Notes: a model not told the origin generated them from the sequence alone. A stretch of 64,000 nt of DNA from Allosphingosinicella vermicomposti (GCF_003012815.1 NZ_PXYJ01000003.1:310001-374000); one strand, 5' to 3'. Counted from the stretch's first letter, positions 26,440 to 34,750 are shown. A program made the numbers and translations.

Positions 26440-26540
26440 GGTGATCATTTAAAGATTCGCCGCAAATGGGGATTTTCGGGCCGTGCCAGGGGCAGGTGCG
26501 GGTTGGCTCGATTGACGGCGATCCATAGAAAGGTGCGTAC

Positions 26541-27080
26541 ATGGCGACGAAGGCGTTGGATTTCGACGTTGGCGATTATGTCGTTTACCCCAAGCACGGC
26601 GTTGGCCGGGTTGTTGAACTGCAAAGCACCGATATTGCGGGCATGAAGCTCGAACTTTATGTGCTCCGTTTCGAGAAGGAAAAGATGACGCTGCGCGTTC
26701 CGACCAACAAGGCGGAAAGCGTCGGCATGCGCAAATTGTCGTCGGACAAGACGATGAAGGAAGCGCTCGACACGCTGAAGGGCAAACCGAAGGTGAAGCG
26801 CACCATGTGGTCGCGCCGCGCCCAGGAATATGAAGCGAAGATCAATTCGGGCGACCTCGTATCCATCGCCGAAGTGACGCGCGACCTGTTCCGCGCTGAT
26901 GATCAGCCGGAACAGAGCTATTCGGAACGGCAGATTTTCGAAGCCGCCTCCAGCCGCCTCGCCCGCGAACTTGCTGCGATGGAACAGGTTGACGAGCCGA
27001 CCGCGCTTCAGAAGATCCTCGAAATTCTGAACAAGGCGGCGGCGATCTATAACAAGGATAAAGCTGCGGCTGAGAAGTGA
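26541..27080 (+). CDS. carD: CarD family transcriptional regulator
   Basis: A 179-residue protein with the CarD/TRCF RNA-polymerase interaction domain at the N-terminus (FDVGDYVVYPKHGVGRVV, then LRFEKEKMTLRVP) and a helical C-terminal DNA-binding domain (about residues 70-165). CarD proteins bind the RNA polymerase beta lobe and stabilise open promoter complexes, notably at rRNA promoters. It is flanked by strong terminators on both sides, so is monocistronic. In many relatives fdxA is its neighbour; here fdxA is at 56950-57288. Confidence 0.94.
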   Translation: MATKALDFDVGDYVVYPKHGVGRVVELQSTDIAGMKLELYVLRFEKEKMTLRVPTNKAESVGMRKLSSDKTMKEALDTLKGKPKVKRTMWSRRAQEYEAKINSGDLVSIAEVTRDLFRADDQPEQSYSERQIFEAASSRLARELAAMEQVDEPTALQKILEILNKAAAIYNKDKAAAEK

Positions 27081-27090
27081 GCTCCCTATC

Positions 27091-27169
27091 CGTCACCCGG
27101 CGAAGACGGGGTCTCGGGCGGGGGCGTGACTTCTTCGTCATGAGATACCCGCTTTTGCCGGTATGACGA
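27091..27169. repeat. Palindromic repeat, degenerate family A
   Basis: Starts CGTCACCCGGCGAAGACGGGGTCTC and ends with GCTTTTGCCGGTATGACG. The arms still pair but with substitutions, so it looks like an old copy of the element at 20155-20234. It lies between the carD stop and its terminator. Confidence 0.65.
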
Positions 27170-27184
27170 ATGAGATGTGAAAAG

Positions 27185-27212
27185 GGCGGCTCCATCCGGG
27201 GCCGCCTTTTTT
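27185..27212 (+). terminator. Rho-independent terminator after carD
   Basis: Stem GGCGGCTCC / GGGGCCGCC with one G-U pair, loop ATCC, then six T residues. It ends the carD transcript. Confidence 0.9.
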
Positions 27213-27271
27213 CATTTGCGAAGCCCCCCTCTATGGTGTATTAATCAGACAACACACATGGGAGGATCATC

Positions 27272-28003
27272 ATGCATCTCAGCCTTCTTCTCGCTACGGC
27301 CGCCGCCGCGCTTGCTGGCTGCAACATGTCAGCCAACGCCCAGCGCAACGACACGGCTTCGACCGCCCAGACCCAGCGCAGTTTCGATGTTGGCGCCTTC
27401 GATTCAATAGAATTGGAAGGGCCGCACGATGTGACTGTTGCAGTTGGCAGTGCCCCATCGATTCGGGCCGAGGGCGCGGCAAACGTGCTGGAGGAGATGG
27501 AGGTCGTCGTGGAAAGCGACGGCAACCTCGTCATCCGCGACAAGAAAGACGGCCTCAATTGGGGCCGCAACCGGAAGCCCGCGAAAGTCTTCGTGACGGT
27601 GCCGTCCCTGAAAGCCGCAGCGATCGGCGGGTCGGGCGATATGCGCATCGACCGCGTCACGGGCGACGATTTCGCCGCAGCGGTCGGCGGGTCGGGCAAT
27701 ATCGATCTGGCCTCGCTCACCGTGGCCAAGGCGAGCTTCTCGATCGGCGGATCCGGCAACATCAAGGCGGCGGGCAAGGTCGATGATATGAGCGCGGCGA
27801 TCGCCGGCTCCGGGAATATCGGGGTCGGAGAAGTCGAAAGCCGCCGTGCATCGGTGTCGATTGCGGGCTCCGGCAACGCCAATGTACGCGCGAGCGAAAG
27901 CGCCGACATCAATATCGTCGGATCGGGCGACGTTCATGTCGGCGGCGGTGCCAAATGCACGGTCAACAAAATGGGATCGGGCGACGTCGAATGCGGCGCC
28001 TGA
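27272..28003 (+). CDS. GIN-domain (DUF2807) lipoprotein
   Basis: A 243-residue secreted protein. The signal MHLSLLLATAAAALAGC ends in lipobox L-A-G-C. The rest is a DUF2807 (GIN) right-handed beta-helix: repeated turns with G-S-G at regular spacing (IGGSGDMRI, VGGSGNIDL, IGGSGNIKA, IAGSGNIGV, IAGSGNANV, IVGSGDVHV, MGSGDVECG). GIN domains are adhesin-like and lack known enzymatic residues. A similar, less regular gene follows directly. Two cysteines near the C-terminus may form a disulfide. Function unknown. Confidence 0.9.
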   Translation: MHLSLLLATAAAALAGCNMSANAQRNDTASTAQTQRSFDVGAFDSIELEGPHDVTVAVGSAPSIRAEGAANVLEEMEVVVESDGNLVIRDKKDGLNWGRNRKPAKVFVTVPSLKAAAIGGSGDMRIDRVTGDDFAAAVGGSGNIDLASLTVAKASFSIGGSGNIKAAGKVDDMSAAIAGSGNIGVGEVESRRASVSIAGSGNANVRASESADINIVGSGDVHVGGGAKCTVNKMGSGDVECGA

Positions 28004-28032
28004 TCGCCGGGCTCACCGGCTGTTAACCAAAG

Positions 28033-28074
28033 GGACGGCAAGAGGCTTTCATGAAACGCCTTGCCGTCCTTTTT
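28033..28074 (+). promoter_or_regulatory. Terminator-like hairpin covering a start codon
   Basis: Perfect ten-base arms GGACGGCAAG (28033-28042) and CTTGCCGTCC (28060-28069) followed by T5 (28070-28074). The loop contains the ribosome binding site (AGAGG) and the ATG of the second GIN gene at 28051. It can act as a terminator for the first GIN gene or hide the second gene's start. Confidence 0.6.
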
Positions 28075-28740
28075 CTGTCCTTCATCTCCGCGCCCGCTTT
28101 GGCCGACGAAAGGCGCTATACGATCACCGATTTCGATCGCATCCGGATCGATGGTCCATATAGGGTCGAGGTGAATGCGGGCAGCGCTTCCACCGTAACA
28201 GGCACAGGCGCCCGCGATGCCCTTGATCGTGTGGCCGTGGATGTTGAAGGCCGGGTGTTGCGCATCCGCACGGACAAGAGCAGCTGGAAAGGATCGGGCA
28301 ATGCCGGTCCCGTCTCACTGCGCATCACGACGCGCCAGCTCCGCGGCCTTATCCTGAGCGGCTCGGGCAGCGCTGAGGTGCATGGCATCAAGGGTCTTCG
28401 CTTCGATCTGTCGCTGGCCGGAAGTGGTCAGGCCAAGATTGACAATATTGCCGCCGATCGTGTCGTGGTGACCTTGACCGGCGCAGGCGGTGCGACGTTG
28501 GCCGGGCATGCGAAGCTTCTTGAAGCCAACCTCATCGGATCCTCCTCGCTCGATGCCGCGGCACTGACGGCGGAAGATGTGAAGATCGCGTCGGCGAGCG
28601 CAGGGAATGTCACCGCAGCTGCCCGGCGGACCGCGACGATCACAGGTGGCGGCACAGGTGATATTATGGTGAAAGGATCCGCTGCCTGCACAATCCGGGC
28701 GGAGGGCGCGGGCGCTGTGTCCTGCGGAGATGCCCCTTAA
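28051..28740 (+). CDS. GIN-domain (DUF2807) secreted protein
   Basis: A 229-residue protein with a type I signal peptide (MKRLAVLFLSFISAPALA, then D-E-R-R). The DUF2807 fold begins at YTITDFDRIRIDGPYRVEV, the same opening as its neighbour at 27272-28003, and continues as irregular G-S-G turns. It is a diverged tandem paralogue with a different export route (soluble periplasmic or secreted rather than lipoprotein). Its start codon and ribosome binding site sit inside a hairpin with a T tract. The 3' end overlaps the convergent DUF1489 gene by four bases. Confidence 0.9.
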   Translation: MKRLAVLFLSFISAPALADERRYTITDFDRIRIDGPYRVEVNAGSASTVTGTGARDALDRVAVDVEGRVLRIRTDKSSWKGSGNAGPVSLRITTRQLRGLILSGSGSAEVHGIKGLRFDLSLAGSGQAKIDNIAADRVVVTLTGAGGATLAGHAKLLEANLIGSSSLDAAALTAEDVKIASASAGNVTAAARRTATITGGGTGDIMVKGSAACTIRAEGAGAVSCGDAP

Positions 28741-29138
28741 ATCAGGGCCAGCGATGCCAGCCGGATGGCGAGAGCATCCGGTAAATCCGCGACGCCATCG
28801 CCGCTGCCTATGTCCTGCGGCGCATCGTCCATTTCAAGATAGCGCCAGCCTTGATGAGCGCGCTTGGGCCGGGCTTTGACCGGTACCAGCTGCGCATCGC
28901 AGCGAATGATCGCGCGGCCTTCCTCCGTTTGGTCAAAACCCAGGATCGTCTGACGCGCGACGAGGCGGTGTTTGACGATCCAGAATATCGATCCGCCAAT
29001 CAGTTCATCCGCGCGCTTGGGCTTGAAGCGGGTAACGATCGGCACTTCGCCCGCCGCCGCTCGCCCTTCCATCCGCGCACGCAGCGCGGAAAGGCTCGCG
29101 CATCCGACCGCGACCTTGCTGATATGGAGGTTGGGCAT
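28737..29138 (-). CDS. DUF1489 family protein
   Basis: A 133-residue soluble protein matching the DUF1489 pattern conserved across Alphaproteobacteria: the opening HISKVAVGC, TRFKPKRADELIGGSIFWIVKH, and the C-terminal QGWRYLEMDDAPQD. No function is established for the family. It follows mgtE on the same strand with a 49-base gap, and overlaps the convergent GIN gene end by four bases. Confidence 0.88.
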   Translation of the reverse strand: MPNLHISKVAVGCASLSALRARMEGRAAAGEVPIVTRFKPKRADELIGGSIFWIVKHRLVARQTILGFDQTEEGRAIIRCDAQLVPVKARPKRAHQGWRYLEMDDAPQDIGSGDGVADLPDALAIRLASLALI

Positions 29139-29187
29139 AACCTCTATCTGGGAACCGCGCGTTTCCGGTTCAACGGCTTGAGCGGGT

Positions 29188-30606
29188 TTAGCCGACCAGT
29201 CCCGTTGCCACCGCCAGGCCGAGAAAGGCGAGGAATCCCATCGTATCCGTCGTCATCGTCACAAAGACCGTCGAGGCCACAGCCGGATCCTGGTCGAGCC
29301 GCTCAAGCGCAACCGGCACCAACACGCCCGCCAGTCCGGCGATCAGCACATTGATCAGCATCGCAGCTGCGATGACCGCGCCCAATTGGGGATTGGCAAA
29401 GACGACCGCCGCGCCGAAGCCTACCAGGACGGCAATGGTCAGGCCATTCAGCAGGGCGATGGCGATTTCGCGCTTTATGGTCCGGATCGTGTTCGATTGG
29501 GTGAGCTGATTGGTGGCAAGGGCACGCACCGCCACGGCCATCGTTTGCGTTGCCGCATTGCCGCCGATTGACGCGACGATCGGCATCAGGATCGCAAGCG
29601 CCACCATTTGCTCGATCGCGGCCCCGAACAGCGAAATGACAGAGGAGGCGAGGAGGGCCGTGAAGAGATTGGCGACGAGCCAACGGACACGCGCCTTGTA
29701 ACTGTCCTTGACCGGCTCGTTAATATCGCCTTCGCCCGCGCCGGACAGGAGCAGAGCGTCTTCGCCTGCCTCTTCCTGAATGATGTGCACGATATCATCG
29801 ACCGTGATCATGCCGACAAGGCGGCCGGACGGATCGGTGACGGCGGCGGAGATCAAGGCATATTTCTGGAAGCGGAGCGCCACCTCCTCCTGATCCATCT
29901 CAACCGGGATCAAAGTCTGTTCGCGCTTCATTACATCGGCCATCCGCACATGGCGGGGCGTGCGCAGGATCCAGCTTAAATGCGCCGTGCCGATCGGGTG
30001 GTGCTGCGGATCGACGATGAACACCTCCCAAAAATCGGTGGTCAGCTCATCGCCCGCGCGGAGGTAATCGATAACCTGGCCGACCGTCCAATGTTCGGGC
30101 ACCGCGATCAGATCGCGCTGCATCAGGCGGCCCGCCGATTCTTCCGGGAAGGTCAGCGCTTCTTCGATGGCGGCGCGATCGTCCGGATCGAGAGCGCGCA
30201 GGACAGCGCGCTGCTCATCCTCCTCCAGATCCTCAATCAGCGCGACGGCGTCGTCGGTGTCGAGCTGCCCGGCAATATCGGCGACTTCATGGGGCTCGAG
30301 CGCGTCGATCAGGTCTTCCCGCACCCAATCGTTCATTTCGGAAAAGACGTCGCCGTCCAGCAGGTCGGACAAGGCGGCGGCGAGCGGACGCCGCTGGTCG
30401 GATGCAACCAGTTCGAACAGATCGGCGATGTCGGCGGGGTGCAGCGGCTCGACCAGAGCGCGCGCGCCGTCGGCGTCGCCCGCCTCCACATGTTCCATCA
30501 CGCTGCGGACAAATTCGGGCTTCAGCCGATCGTCCTCATCCAATTGCTCGACGGGGGGAGGGGGCGCCGAATTGGGGAATTGGGTTTCGAGATCGCTATC
30601 GCTCAT
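29188..30606 (-). CDS. mgtE: Magnesium transporter MgtE
   Basis: A 472-residue inner-membrane Mg2+ channel. The N-terminal superhelical MgtE_N domain (about residues 40-150, many acidic residues) precedes two CBS domains (about 155-290) that sense cytosolic Mg2+, then five transmembrane helices. The pore segment is visible as PIVASIGGNAATQTMAV, with the conserved acidic residue in TMTTDTMGFLAFLG at the last helix. Start 30606 has GGGAG upstream. Regulation in this family is by ligand binding to the CBS domains. Confidence 0.95.
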   Translation of the reverse strand: MSDSDLETQFPNSAPPPPVEQLDEDDRLKPEFVRSVMEHVEAGDADGARALVEPLHPADIADLFELVASDQRRPLAAALSDLLDGDVFSEMNDWVREDLIDALEPHEVADIAGQLDTDDAVALIEDLEEDEQRAVLRALDPDDRAAIEEALTFPEESAGRLMQRDLIAVPEHWTVGQVIDYLRAGDELTTDFWEVFIVDPQHHPIGTAHLSWILRTPRHVRMADVMKREQTLIPVEMDQEEVALRFQKYALISAAVTDPSGRLVGMITVDDIVHIIQEEAGEDALLLSGAGEGDINEPVKDSYKARVRWLVANLFTALLASSVISLFGAAIEQMVALAILMPIVASIGGNAATQTMAVAVRALATNQLTQSNTIRTIKREIAIALLNGLTIAVLVGFGAAVVFANPQLGAVIAAAMLINVLIAGLAGVLVPVALERLDQDPAVASTVFVTMTTDTMGFLAFLGLAVATGLVG

Positions 30607-30711
30607 CGCCCGTCTCCCATCGTTACGCGTGAGAGGGCCTTAAGCCCGGTTTCCAACAGTGTCGACACTCTCATTCGCTGCAATCAATGCCAAGCCAAAC
30701 ACCCACCAAGG

Positions 30712-31839
30712 TCAGCCTCTCTTAAACGGCGTCATTTCCGCCAGTTCCTCAATATCCTCTACAACTGCGCGCCGCTCGGCCTCGAGATAACGTGCAACGG
30801 CATCCCGAAAACCCGGTTCGGCAATGAAGTGGGCGGAATAGGTCGGGACGGGTTGATAGCCGCGCGCCAATTTGTGGCCACCCTGGGCACCCGCTTCCAC
30901 GCGCGCCAGCCCATGTTCGATGGCGAAATCGATTGCCTGATAATAGCAGATTTCGAAATGGAGGTGCGGCACCTCCTCAACTGCCCCCCAATAGCGGCCA
31001 TAGAGAGTATCGCCCCCGATAAGGTTGAGCGCGCCGGCAATCGGCCAGCCATTCCGCTCGGCGAACACGAGCAGGAGGCGGTCTGCCATGCGCTCGCCCA
31101 GCAGCGAGAAGAAGCTGCGGGTGAGATAGGGCTGCCCCCATTTTCGGGAGCCCGTATCCTGATAAAAGGTCCAGAAGGCGTCCCAATGCGTCTCGGTAAT
31201 CTCTGGGCCAGTCAGGAGCCTCACGGTAAGGCCGTCGAGCGCAGATGCCCTCTCCTTGCGGATGGCCTTTCGCTTGCGTGAGGCGAGGCTGTCGAGGAAG
31301 TCGTCGAATACCGCGAAGCCCTGATTATGCCAATGAAATTGCCGGTCGATGCGGATCAGCCATCCCGCCTGTTCGAAGAGCGGCACTTCGGCTTCGTCGA
31401 TGAAGGTCGCGTGGGCGGATGACAGGCCGTTATTGCGCACAACCGCTTCGGCAGCGGCGATGAGGCCGGATGCCAGTGCCGGATCGCGGGCGAGGAGCCG
31501 CCGTCCCGGCACCGGCGTGAACGGTACGGCAATCTGGAGCTTGGGATAATAATCCCCGCCCGCGCGCTCGAATGCGTCGGCCCAGGCATGGTCGAACACA
31601 TATTCGCCCTGGCTGTGGCTCTTTGCATAAGCGGGCATGGCGGCGGCGAGCGCCCCATCCGCGCCGTCGATCAGGATCGGCACCGGCTGCCATCCGGTCC
31701 GTGTCGTCGCGCTGCCGGATTCTTCCAGAGCGGAGAGAAAGGCATGGGAAAGAAAGGGATTGCCCGTCCCCGCCAGCGCATCCCATTGCGCGGCGTCCAC
31801 GCTCGAAATCCCTGCCGCCAATCTAGCTACAACATCCAT
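30712..31839 (-). CDS. GNAT-like peptidogalycan/acyl transferase family (COG3146)
   Basis: A 375-residue cytosolic protein of the DUF482/COG3146 group related to the FemAB/GNAT fold. Blocks seen are NPFLSHAFLSALEESGSA at the N-terminus, EYVFDHAWADAFERAGGDYYPKLQ, FHWHNQGFAVFDDFLDSLASRKRK and RYWGAVEEVPHLHFEICYYQAIDFAIEHG, split here by position. The family is widespread in Proteobacteria and annotated as N-acetyltransferase, but no substrate is known. A repeat of the CTTCGACAAGCTCAGG family lies just upstream. Confidence 0.88.
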   Translation of the reverse strand: MDVVARLAAGISSVDAAQWDALAGTGNPFLSHAFLSALEESGSATTRTGWQPVPILIDGADGALAAAMPAYAKSHSQGEYVFDHAWADAFERAGGDYYPKLQIAVPFTPVPGRRLLARDPALASGLIAAAEAVVRNNGLSSAHATFIDEAEVPLFEQAGWLIRIDRQFHWHNQGFAVFDDFLDSLASRKRKAIRKERASALDGLTVRLLTGPEITETHWDAFWTFYQDTGSRKWGQPYLTRSFFSLLGERMADRLLLVFAERNGWPIAGALNLIGGDTLYGRYWGAVEEVPHLHFEICYYQAIDFAIEHGLARVEAGAQGGHKLARGYQPVPTYSAHFIAEPGFRDAVARYLEAERRAVVEDIEELAEMTPFKRG

Positions 31840-31847
31840 TTTCGCAT

Positions 31848-31934
31848 CCGTTCGGGCTGAGCCTGTCGAAGCCCTGCCTTTCTTGCTTCAGCAGGTAAGG
31901 AAGGACAGCCCTTCGACAAGCTCAGGGCGAACGG
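31848..31934. repeat. Palindromic intergenic repeat, family B
   Basis: Two inverted copies of a unit containing TTCGGGCTGAGCCTGTCGAAG and CTTCGACAAGCTCAGGGCGAA about 40 bases apart. This element sits between the acyltransferase-like gene and the glycerophosphodiesterase gene. A second copy is at 61894-61953. Confidence 0.85.
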
Positions 31935-31957
31935 TGATGGTTCCACGTTGCGCGAAA

Positions 31958-32686
31958 TCACGGCCGAACGGGATGTTCATAAATGATCTGGTCCGCGTGC
32001 AGAGCTGCGGATGCGGCGCCCTCTTCGCTTCTCACCGTCCAGCTATAAACGGGCATGCCTCGCGCCCGCGCTCTCGTCGCGAAGGGCGAAGGGAAGTCGC
32101 GCACGTCATAGGCCAGGAACTCCGCCCGCGACCACCAGAGCGACAGGCGGCGCTGGATCGCGCCCTTGAGGCCCCTTTTCCATTCCTCCGTGACGACAAG
32201 GCCGCGCAGCATCTCCGGGCGGTGGCGCGCGAACCAATGGCTGACGGCGGGGTTGAACGACATGATTCCGAAACTGCCCGAATATCGGTCGAGCGCGCCA
32301 GCCACGGCGCGGCAGAGCGCCGCCACTTTGCGATGCGGCGCCTTCACTTCAATGAGTAAAGGTGCGTGCCCGCCGATCAAGGCGAGGATATCGGTTAAGG
32401 TCGGGATGGTTTCGTCCGAGCCCCGGAGGGGGATGCCGCGTAGATCCCCTGTGCTGAAATCCGCGACGCGGCCTTCGATGCCCGTCAGCCGCTCTAGCCG
32501 GTAATCGTGGAAGACGACGGCGCCGTCGCGGCTGCCCTGCACGTCCACTTCCATGCCGTGACCGGCCTCAATCGCAGCGAGAACGGCGGCGCGGCTATTT
32601 TCCACCCGCCCGTCGCCGAACAATCCGCGATGGGCGAAGGGCCTCGCGCCCAGCGCCTCAAGCCGCGCGGATCTGGATGATCGCAT
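31958..32686 (-). CDS. Glycerophosphodiester phosphodiesterase family protein
   Basis: A 242-residue phosphodiesterase (GDPD) that would hydrolyse deacylated phospholipids to glycerol-3-phosphate. Key residues: HRG near residue 18 (PFAHRGLFG) with the following E-N-S, then MEVDVQGSRDGAVVFHDYRLERLTG containing the E-x-D metal pair and second His. No signal peptide, so cytosolic. The ATG at 32686 is the only good start and overlaps the RidA gene by 29 bases; GGAG lies four bases upstream of it. Confidence 0.88.
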   Translation of the reverse strand: MRSSRSARLEALGARPFAHRGLFGDGRVENSRAAVLAAIEAGHGMEVDVQGSRDGAVVFHDYRLERLTGIEGRVADFSTGDLRGIPLRGSDETIPTLTDILALIGGHAPLLIEVKAPHRKVAALCRAVAGALDRYSGSFGIMSFNPAVSHWFARHRPEMLRGLVVTEEWKRGLKGAIQRRLSLWWSRAEFLAYDVRDFPSPFATRARARGMPVYSWTVRSEEGAASAALHADQIIYEHPVRP

Positions 32687-33122
32687 CGATCTCCACGGCG
32701 GCACCCAGCGGCAGGACGGGCACGCCGACCGCGCTCCGCGCATGACGTCCAGCTTCGCCGAACACTTGCTCCATCAATTCCGAGGCACCATTGGCAACTT
32801 TCGGCTGATCGGTGAAGCTGGCCGCGCTGCTCACGAATACGCCGAGCTTTACGATCCGCTCCACACGATCGAGCGAGCCAAGCGCCTTCTGGATCTGGGC
32901 GAGCAGCATGACGCCGCAGCGGCGCGCGGCCTGCTGGCCATAATCGACATCGCGATCTTCGCCGAGGCGGCCGGTCATGAGCTGCCCATCGTCGAACGGC
33001 AGCTGCCCGGAAATATGGAGAAGCCCATTGGCCTCCACCGCCGGAACATAAGCTGCGACTGGCGCGGCGGCTTCGGGAAGGGAGATGCCAAGCTCGGCAA
33101 GGCGCGATGCGATTTTGGTCAT
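32658..33122 (-). CDS. RidA family protein
   Basis: A 154-residue small trimeric-enzyme family member. It has the longer form with LEANGLLHISGQLP-like opening (VEANGLLHISGQLP) and VFGEAGRHARSAVGVPVLPLGAAVEIDAI at the end, with the Arg that binds carboxylates. RidA deaminates reactive enamines such as 2-aminoacrylate; this subgroup often differs in the active site and its substrate is not certain. Its 3' end overlaps the GDPD gene by 29 bases. Confidence 0.9.
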   Translation of the reverse strand: MTKIASRLAELGISLPEAAAPVAAYVPAVEANGLLHISGQLPFDDGQLMTGRLGEDRDVDYGQQAARRCGVMLLAQIQKALGSLDRVERIVKLGVFVSSAASFTDQPKVANGASELMEQVFGEAGRHARSAVGVPVLPLGAAVEIDAIIQIRAA

Positions 33123-33189
33123 AGGGTTCGGGTAAGCATCGCGGCGCGTCGGAGGTCAAGCACAAAGCCCCCCATCAAGGGGAGGGGCT

Positions 33190-33798
33190 CTAAGAAAGCT
33201 TGTCCAGCACCCATGGCAAAGCTTCCTTCCAATCGTCGATCCGCGCATGGGCATGTTCGGCGGGGAGGAGGTTTCGCGCGAGGCGGGGTTCGGCGACCAT
33301 GTGGAGGCGCCAGACGTCCGGCGCGTGCGTGGCGACCGACTCGTGATGGACGGGGAGATCGTCGACGAACACCACTGCGCTGGGGCGCATGTCCGCGACC
33401 AGTTCGGCCACCGGGCGCCCCTTGCCGCCGCGATTGCAGAGCACGCGATGACGGATGTCGAACGCCTCAAGCTGGGCGACGCGATTGGCGTGATATTGAT
33501 CGCCGATATTGGTGACGATGACGATGTCGGCCACCTCGCCGATCGCGCGCAGCGCTTCGCCCGCGCCGGGCACGAGGTTCTGGCGGTGCATTTCGGAATC
33601 GAAGAACGTGTCGAGCAGCGGCCAGACCTGTTCTGGCGCCACTGCGGCGCCGGTCGCCCGGTCGCTCACCGCGCTCGAAAAGCCGGGATCGTCGAGATTG
33701 AAGTGATAGCCATGCTCTTCTCCCAGCCAGTCGGCGAAATGGCTGACCATGTGAAGCAGAACTTCGTCGCAATCGGAGATGAGAAGCGGGCGGCTCAT
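33190..33798 (-). CDS. HAD family hydrolase
   Basis: A 202-residue HAD phosphatase-like protein. Motif I reads ISDCDEVLLHM, where the second Asp position is kept (D-C-D), motif II is VTNIGD (Thr-Asn), and motif III is VVFVDDLPVHHE. The D-C-D-E-V form is common to an alphaproteobacterial subgroup with unknown substrate. The start overlaps the DUF3572 stop by four bases (ATGA), so it is coupled with that gene. Confidence 0.85.
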   Translation of the reverse strand: MSRPLLISDCDEVLLHMVSHFADWLGEEHGYHFNLDDPGFSSAVSDRATGAAVAPEQVWPLLDTFFDSEMHRQNLVPGAGEALRAIGEVADIVIVTNIGDQYHANRVAQLEAFDIRHRVLCNRGGKGRPVAELVADMRPSAVVFVDDLPVHHESVATHAPDVWRLHMVAEPRLARNLLPAEHAHARIDDWKEALPWVLDKLS

Positions 33799-34070
33799 CG
33801 ATCGAGGCTCCGGCGCGCATCGATGAGGGCGGCGGGCGTCGCGCTGATCGCGTCGGCGCAGACGATGAGGTCCGGCTCATGCGCTTCGAGGAAAGCGAGC
33901 ACGGCAGCGAGCACCTCCGGACTGGAGACGCGATTGCGCAGATCGTCGGGGGTGAGGCCGGTCAGCGACAGCAGACGCTGGGCGCGGCCCTCGTCGCTGA
34001 GGATCCAGCCCAAAGCGGCCAGCGCTTTCAGGGTAGCGGAATCTTCATCTCTGGTGTCTTTAATATTCAT
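33795..34070 (-). CDS. DUF3572 family protein
   Basis: A 91-residue helical soluble protein with ALAALGWILSDEGRAQRLLSLTGLTPDDLR, shortened here to its start ALAALGWILSDE, which is the DUF3572 hallmark. This small protein is found next to divK in many Alphaproteobacteria, here divergent from it by 36 bases. No molecular function is known; the conserved neighbourhood suggests cell-cycle relevance. Coupled with the downstream HAD gene. Confidence 0.85.
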   Translation of the reverse strand: MNIKDTRDEDSATLKALAALGWILSDEGRAQRLLSLTGLTPDDLRNRVSSPEVLAAVLAFLEAHEPDLIVCADAISATPAALIDARRSLDR

Positions 34071-34106
34071 GACGTAAGACGCCCTCCCCTCTCAAGGTCT
34101 TGTCGC

Positions 34107-34475
34107 GTGGGACAAAAAATTCTCGTTGTCGAGGACAACGAACTCAATCTGAAGCTGTTCTGTGACCTGTTGCGTGCGCATGATTATAGCGCCGAGCCGG
34201 TACGTGATGGTCGCGATGCCATTGCCCGCGCTCGCGATCTTCGTCCCGATCTCATCGTCATGGACATTCAGATGCCGCATATCAGCGGCCTGTCGATCAT
34301 CGAGGAATTGAAGGCCGATGCGGAGCTGAAGGCAATCCCGATCATGGCCGTCACTGCTTATGCCGCCAAGGGCGATGAAGAGCGCATCCGCGACGCGGGC
34401 GCCGAGGGCTATGTGTCCAAGCCGATATCGGTGGTGAAGTTTGTAAAGGCGGTTGAGGCGCTGCTGGGCCGGTAA
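34107..34475 (+). CDS. divK: Single-domain response regulator DivK
   Basis: A 122-residue receiver-only protein. Phosphoacceptor Asp53 in LIVMDIQMP, acidic pair Glu9-Asp10, switch Thr in MAVTAYAAKGDEERI, and Lys in YVSKPISV. In Caulobacter DivK is phosphorylated by DivJ and PleC and controls the CckA-ChpT-CtrA cell-cycle pathway; the sequence here is close to the whole-length DivK type. Start is the GTG at 34107, with AAGG upstream. Its divergent neighbour DUF3572 supports the identity. Confidence 0.92.
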   Translation: MGQKILVVEDNELNLKLFCDLLRAHDYSAEPVRDGRDAIARARDLRPDLIVMDIQMPHISGLSIIEELKADAELKAIPIMAVTAYAAKGDEERIRDAGAEGYVSKPISVVKFVKAVEALLGR

Positions 34476-34503
34476 ACGATTCGCGGAGCCCGGAAATGCA
34501 GAA

Positions 34504-34520
34504 CCCCGGCAGTGCCGGGG
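34504..34520. terminator. Hairpin between convergent divK and rpmG
   Basis: Perfect CCCCGGC / GCCGGGG stem with a three-base loop in the 78-base gap between two converging genes. The T tracts on either side are poor, so it may be a bidirectional but weak terminator. Confidence 0.5.
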
Positions 34521-34553
34521 CTCAAAGCGAATCGAAATGAGCGGGAAAGCCGC

Positions 34554-34721
34554 TTACTTGATCTTCGCTTCCTTGAACTCGACGTGCTTGCGCGCGACGG
34601 GATCGTACTTGCGGAAGGTCATCTTCTCGGTGATATTACGCGGATTCTTCTTCGTCACGTAGAAGAAGCCCGTGTCGGCCGAGCTGACGAGCTTGATCTT
34701 GACGGTTGCTGGCTTGGCCAT
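34554..34721 (-). CDS. rpmG: 50S ribosomal protein L33
   Basis: A 55-residue ribosomal protein that reads [14 protein letters not shown] at the start and ends E-F-K-E-A-K-I-K. It has the [12 protein letters not shown] core and lacks the zinc-binding cysteines (Cys-minus form), as expected for this group. Length matches the family exactly. A terminator-like hairpin lies about 30 bases upstream of the start on the same strand. Confidence 0.96.
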   Translation of the reverse strand: MAKPATVKIKLVSSADTGFFYVTKKNPRNITEKMTFRKYDPVARKHVEFKEAKIK

Positions 34722-34750
34722 GGCAGCCTCTTCTCACTTCAAAAGGTTTG

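Noticed and set aside
26272-26540. SRP RNA, tmRNA or 6S RNA in the gap before carD.
   Set aside because: None of their conserved cores is visible; only listed as a low-confidence small RNA.
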